Source: Cyanobacteria bacterium FACHB-DQ100 | GTDB taxonomy: Bacteria > Cyanobacteriota > Cyanobacteriia > Leptolyngbyales > Leptolyngbyaceae | Direction of reading: 5' to 3' | Length of the DNA stretch: 64,000 bases | Assembly: GCA_014695195.1 (NCBI GenBank) | Contig: JACJNW010000035.1 | Coordinates: forward strand, 62,001 to 126,000 | Shown: piece after piece, positions 60,359 to 64,000 of the stretch | How positions within the stretch are numbered: position 1 is the first letter of the stretch | How the letters are laid out: each line of letters begins with the position of its first letter | Notes under the pieces: generated by a model | Told to the model about the DNA's origin: nothing | What the model saw: the letters and a program-made list of their open reading frames with translations, nothing else | Database searches by the model: none | Program-made: the position numbers and the translations under genes

Positions 60359-61225
60359 GGTGCGTTTCGCAGTCATGTTTAAGGTTTCGGTTGAATTGCC
60401 GCTTAACACTTCAGCCGTTCCTTGCAAAGTATCTTGCACCACTTGAGCATTCACCCGGACTCGGACATCTTGCCCATTGAGCTTTTGCCGATGTTCAAAA
60501 GACAAGCGATCGCCGACTAATTTAATGTTCGGTAGGCTGATCGTTGTGCCTGCAACTTGCGCCATTGCGCTTGCATTCTGAAACGATTGTTTCATTTGCA
60601 GGGTGTAAGGAATCGATTGTCCCGATTGGGTCGAAAGTGTTCCTGTCCACGTGCCTTCGACTTGGGCGGGAATAATCCACAGATAGGCAGTGCGATCGTC
60701 GATGGTGGTTCGCTGGTCGGGTTGCCAATCTCCCATTGAGAAGGCATGAGAAACAACGCGGCTTCCGGGTTTGAGTTCGCTCAGGAGCTTCGGACGCAGT
60801 TCAAGATTAATTCGAGGGAGCAGATACAGCGTTACAACCGTGGCATCGCGGAAATTTGCCCGAAATAGATCTTGCTGAAGGAATTGAACGCGATCGCTGA
60901 CTCCCGCTTGTCGGGCATTTTCATTACTTTTGTTGACTAAACCGGGATTAATTTCGATTCCGACTCCTCGCTTTGCGCCGAACTTTTGCGCCGCAGTGAT
61001 CACTAATCTGCCATCGCCTGAACCCAAATCGTAAACAATATCGTCGCGTCCCACCTTTGCCAGTTCTAACATTCCCATCACCACATTTTCAGGTGTGGGA
61101 ACATAAGGAACCGCAGGAGTCGCCAATCCCGAACTGGGTTGATCTGCCGCGTGAGTTTTCGGAATGTCAGCGGCAACGATCGACATCGCAACCAGGACTC
61201 CAAGAAATTTAAGCGATCGACGCAC
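60338..61225 (-). CDS. Exported class I SAM-dependent methyltransferase-like protein
   Basis: A 295-residue protein with a signal peptide (about 1-26, basic MRRSLKF, hydrophobic core, KTHAAD). A Rossmann methyltransferase domain follows, with motif I IVYDLGSGDGRLV (63-75), GVGIEINP, and VVTLYLLPRINLELRPKLL. C-terminal of this, from about residue 195, is a beta-rich domain (WTGTLSTQSGQSIPYTLQMK) of about 95 residues. A methyltransferase with a signal peptide is odd, because SAM is cytoplasmic; similar exported proteins are known from sequence in cyanobacteria and other bacteria, with no assigned substrate. Confidence 0.82.
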   Translation of the reverse strand: MRRSLKFLGVLVAMSIVAADIPKTHAADQPSSGLATPAVPYVPTPENVVMGMLELAKVGRDDIVYDLGSGDGRLVITAAQKFGAKRGVGIEINPGLVNKSNENARQAGVSDRVQFLQQDLFRANFRDATVVTLYLLPRINLELRPKLLSELKPGSRVVSHAFSMGDWQPDQRTTIDDRTAYLWIIPAQVEGTWTGTLSTQSGQSIPYTLQMKQSFQNASAMAQVAGTTISLPNIKLVGDRLSFEHRQKLNGQDVRVRVNAQVVQDTLQGTAEVLSGNSTETLNMTAKRTSTQQGG

Positions 61226-61340
61226 AGCTACCTCCTCGAAAAAACTGTTGCAGATTTAGCGCGATCGTCTGGTTCAGAGCATCTATCCGAATATAGAAAA
61301 ACGAGCAGGACTGGGGTTGTCCTACTCGTTTGAACCTAAT

Positions 61341-63230
61341 TTAGGAGTCGACCGCTACCTCTATTAGTGTCTCTGGCTCTGGTGTTGGCTCATTGAGCGC
61401 GATCGTAAACGTCTTCGAGGTGGTGTCACTACCGCCGTTTGCCGTGCCGCCATTGTCCTTCAGCGTGACCGTCACCGTTGCGGTTCCTGCCTTTCCTGCC
61501 GGAGTGTAGCTGAGCGCTCCAGTTTCCGGGTCGATCGTCGGCTGTCCATTCGTCGTAAACAATCCAGCATTATCGACTGTAACCTCATAAGTCAAGGTTT
61601 CGTTCGACTCATTCGGTGCCCCTTTGGTGACGTTAGTGAGGAAACCATTCACCGCTTGAGTGCCTGCGCTCACGTCAACCGATTGGTTTTCCCCGAGCGT
61701 GAAGGTTGGTGCTTGGTTCACGGACAGGACGGTGGTGCCGATCGATGTGGTTGTGCCTGAGAACGCGCTTGTTCCTCCATTGCGGCTCACATCTTGTCGA
61801 ACAGGTGTGACAATCGTAGTTGGCATGGGTGGCATTACAATGCTACCCATCATGTAGCCACCCCTGAGGATTGTGGTTACTGTAGAGAAGCTTCCGGTGT
61901 AGGTGTTGTCGATCGCCCGAATCGTCAAACTATCGGGAGTGCCGTTATAGAACTGAGTCGGCTGAAAGCGCAGTTTCGTCGTCGCGCTCAGGATCAGCGC
62001 ATTGCTATCCGACACTGTACCCACCTCGCGCCAATCTATGCCATTCGTCGAATAATCCCACCAGCCTTGAGTGGTTGGAGCAGTGTTACCCACGATCGCA
62101 ATGCCTTTCAAGCTGGAATTGGTATCTGGATCGCTGAACTGATTGCTCAAGAGGGTGGAGATTGCTTCTCCAGCAGTCACCGCATTCTCCAGAATCGAAC
62201 CGAGAGATACATCTGCACCAAGTGAAGGAGCCGTGTTAAATGACAACTTCAGCGTCGTGGTCACGGCTGCACTGTCTGTGAAACTGTCAGCTACCACAAC
62301 CGAGAAGACGCGATCGCTCTTGTCCGGGTTGAGTGCGGTATTGCTGTATGAAATGCGTTTCAGTGCGGCTTCGCAATCTGCAAATGAACCAGCGCCAAAG
62401 AGGGTGAGAACTCCGGTGCTGGCGTTGTAGGTGCTGGCAATCAAGGAACCTGCGTGATCGTAGGTTAGCCTTTCATCGGCTCCATCCTTGAGGTTGGTAA
62501 TGCTCACCCTTACAAGCGCTAACTGTGTAGAATCGGGGTCTGCGATCGAGGGTGTACCAGTGATCACTGGAGCGCTGCCTTGCGACTGCTCATAGGTGCC
62601 AATGGTTGTACTCGATAAGGTGAACTGTGGCGCAATGTTCGCAAACAGATCGATCTTCGCCGTTATGGTTGTCAGGTTTGTGTTGGTCACTTGGAAATAG
62701 TATTTGCCGGGAGCCAGTGGCTGAGACGGTTCAAGCATGAACTCCTTGCCTTCCGCATTCAGCACCTTCGTCTCCAGACCCGGAACCTCTAAGTTATAGA
62801 GGAGGGCTTGCGGCTCATTGACGGTGAAAGTATAGAAGTTTGAGCTACCAGGCAGAATCGAATCAGTGAAGCTCGCATCTTTACTCGGCACACCAATATT
62901 GAACGCAGTGTCGATCGACACACCACCCAACGGCATCAACATTGGTTCAGCATACTGAGAAGTCACGCTAACAATTTGCCACTCACTGCCTACCTTAGGT
63001 GCATCAATGAATGTGCCAGACAGAAACTTTGTGCCATTAAAGAACCATGCTGCCATTTCGTTGGTCGCACTGTTGCGCCAGATGAAATGCGGATCATTGC
63101 CCACTTGAGCAACTTCTGTCAGTTCCCATTCTCCGCCCACTTTGGGTGCATCAAAGAATCCACCATCCACGACAGACCCACTCGCATGACCGTCCAGTAT
63201 GCCGTTTCGCTGCTGGCTGCATTGCGCCAA
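61341..63230 (-). CDS. Large surface protein, C-terminal part: PPC-like and Ig/cadherin-like domains
   Basis: The downstream frame of a secreted repeat protein. It starts inside the WRNxx..TAYW repeat region (DGGFFDAPKVGGEWEL and IWRNSATNEMAAWFF), continues with a pre-peptidase-C-like domain (SFTDSILPGSSNFYTFTV, LAPGKYYFQVTN), and then several Ig/cadherin-like modules (GSFADCEAALKRISYSN, TVTVTLKDNGGTANGGSDT). It ends TPEPETLIEVAVDS. The listed ATG is not the true start: the same protein continues in another frame from about 63200 upward (next entry). Probable role: cell-surface or exoprotein adhesion. Confidence 0.75.
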   Translation of the reverse strand: MAQCSQQRNGILDGHASGSVVDGGFFDAPKVGGEWELTEVAQVGNDPHFIWRNSATNEMAAWFFNGTKFLSGTFIDAPKVGSEWQIVSVTSQYAEPMLMPLGGVSIDTAFNIGVPSKDASFTDSILPGSSNFYTFTVNEPQALLYNLEVPGLETKVLNAEGKEFMLEPSQPLAPGKYYFQVTNTNLTTITAKIDLFANIAPQFTLSSTTIGTYEQSQGSAPVITGTPSIADPDSTQLALVRVSITNLKDGADERLTYDHAGSLIASTYNASTGVLTLFGAGSFADCEAALKRISYSNTALNPDKSDRVFSVVVADSFTDSAAVTTTLKLSFNTAPSLGADVSLGSILENAVTAGEAISTLLSNQFSDPDTNSSLKGIAIVGNTAPTTQGWWDYSTNGIDWREVGTVSDSNALILSATTKLRFQPTQFYNGTPDSLTIRAIDNTYTGSFSTVTTILRGGYMMGSIVMPPMPTTIVTPVRQDVSRNGGTSAFSGTTTSIGTTVLSVNQAPTFTLGENQSVDVSAGTQAVNGFLTNVTKGAPNESNETLTYEVTVDNAGLFTTNGQPTIDPETGALSYTPAGKAGTATVTVTLKDNGGTANGGSDTTSKTFTIALNEPTPEPETLIEVAVDS

Positions 63231-64000
63231 ACTAACTGTGTGTTGTCTCCCAGAATCAGTTCATCAAGCAGCTTCCAATTCGAATTGCTGCCGAGGGCCG
63301 CCGTGTTAGTAAAGAAGCCACCGCTCGCTATAGCCAAACTGTCATTGATTGTCCAATATGCGGTCTGATCTCCTACCGCATCACGCCACAGCAATCTCAA
63401 ATCGTCGTTAACGATGTTGGCATCGATGAGTTGCCAGTTCGAGTTGCTACCGAGTTTCGGCGCATCTTTGATGAACCCGCCGTCTATAAAATTGTCGTTT
63501 ACATCGACTGTCCAAGTAGCTGTTTCATCTGTTACACCATTGCGCCACACCAAGATGCGATCGCCCCTGTCGTTTGGTGTGTTGACCGCGCCAATTAGTT
63601 TCCAGTCGGAATTGCTGCCGAGTTGCGGGGGATTGTTGACAAACGCACCGTCTACTGAGCTGGTTCGATCTAAATTCCAAAAAGCAGTTTGATCGGCGAG
63701 CGAGTTGCGCCAAACGATCGAGCTTGAGATGCCAGGTTCAGCAAATAACGACAAATCGTAGCTACCTGCATCTGAGGTCGAGACGGTTAGCGTGTAAGTG
63801 CCTGGATCAAGAATGCGGGTAATGCCATCGGTAATCTTGCCTGGATTGTTTGAGGTGATTTCCAGATCGCTACCAGTCTTCGTGAGTTTGAGATTTGAAT
63901 CGCCGTCGAGACTCGATAAGATTGCGTTGAAACTACTTCGTCCTCTAACCTCGAAGTTGTAGGTCTCAGTAGATAACGGAACGGGTCTTTGAAATTCTTT
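63119..64000 (-). CDS. Large surface protein, upstream frame (runs off window)
   Basis: The upstream frame of the same protein. From the window edge it reads a pre-peptidase C-terminal-like domain (FEVRGRSSFNAILSSLDGDS, ILDPGTYTLTVSTSDAGSYD), then four repeats of about 45 residues: VWRN/LWRD...TAFW/ATW/AYW...DGGF...PKLGSNSNWQL. At about 63190-63215 the repeat pattern jumps from this frame (AYWTV) to the next (GHASGSVVDGGFF), so there is a frameshift or sequencing error. Without correction the frame ends at 63119 with AENGN. The tail repeats resemble FG-GAP/VCBS-like or tectonin-like surface repeats; I cannot be more exact. Confidence 0.75.
   Translation of the reverse strand, partial: KEFQRPVPLSTETYNFEVRGRSSFNAILSSLDGDSNLKLTKTGSDLEITSNNPGKITDGITRILDPGTYTLTVSTSDAGSYDLSLFAEPGISSSIVWRNSLADQTAFWNLDRTSSVDGAFVNNPPQLGSNSDWKLIGAVNTPNDRGDRILVWRNGVTDETATWTVDVNDNFIDGGFIKDAPKLGSNSNWQLIDANIVNDDLRLLWRDAVGDQTAYWTINDSLAIASGGFFTNTAALGSNSNWKLLDELILGDNTQLVWRNAASSETAYWTVMRVGLSWMVDSLMHPKWAENGN

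Noticed and set aside
1-64000. CRISPR array, insertion sequence or prophage
   Set aside because: No regularly spaced repeats, transposase, integrase or phage structural gene was recognised.

Overview
The window is chromosomal DNA of a cyanobacterium, most likely a filamentous Leptolyngbya-like one (inference). The evidence is a set of phototroph or cyanobacterial genes: chlP, a PucC-type transporter, CyanoP, sigC, a nitrate transporter with the fused NrtC, a Cph-type phytochrome, pentapeptide proteins, and several protein families largely confined to cyanobacteria (DUF3038, DUF4335, DUF6464, TIGR04376). The HIP1 octamer GCGATCGC and its core CGATCG also recur throughout. I saw no rRNA, CRISPR array, transposase or prophage block. 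There is one tRNA.

Layout. 1-7.1 kb: recO/deoC, an orphan DNA methyltransferase, chlP, then an overlapping PucC-type/Uma2/inositol-phosphatase trio. 7.1-13.8 kb: small housekeeping and unknown genes (DUF29, SAM hydrolase, a PirA-like peptide, moaC, tRNA-Arg, YbjQ, TPR protein, epimerase, GNAT). 13.9-16.9 kb: a biliverdin-type phytochrome kinase divergent from its likely response regulator. 17.0-21.8 kb: the most unusual locus, described below, then a nitroreductase and a Trk/KTN protein. 22-36.5 kb: sigC, priA, queA, yraN, a kinase, maf, cyanoP, the DUF3038-DUF4335 pair and fmt. 36.8-45 kb: unknown proteins, an Anbu proteasome-like peptidase convergent with a transglutaminase, an iron ABC transporter pair, and DUF305 beside a truncated CPBP gene. 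45-48.5 kb: response regulators, including one protein that joins REC, winged helix, HPt, two more REC domains and GGDEF. 49.8-56.4 kb: nrtABCD with a long leader and a possible NtcA site. 56.7-64 kb: a cytochrome c6 pseudogene, SpoIID/LytB, cbiMN under a cobalamin riboswitch, an eight-repeat beta protein, a signal-peptide-bearing methyltransferase, and the end of a large frameshifted surface protein.

The standout is 18209-20294. A spore-photoproduct-lyase-family radical SAM gene is broken into two separate genes by a split intein. The N-half ends in a 96-residue IntN, and the C-half starts with a 39-residue IntC. The break falls exactly at the third cysteine of the CxxxCxxC iron-sulfur motif, so only protein trans-splicing would restore the enzyme. 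Between the halves, on the opposite strand, lies an HNH homing-type endonuclease gene. Its catalytic histidines and its whole C-terminal tail are encoded antisense to IntN. This is a fractured-gene arrangement in a cyanobacterial chromosome.

Decay is visible at several places: petJ remnant, CPBP remnant, DUF4351 remnant and the frameshifted surface protein.
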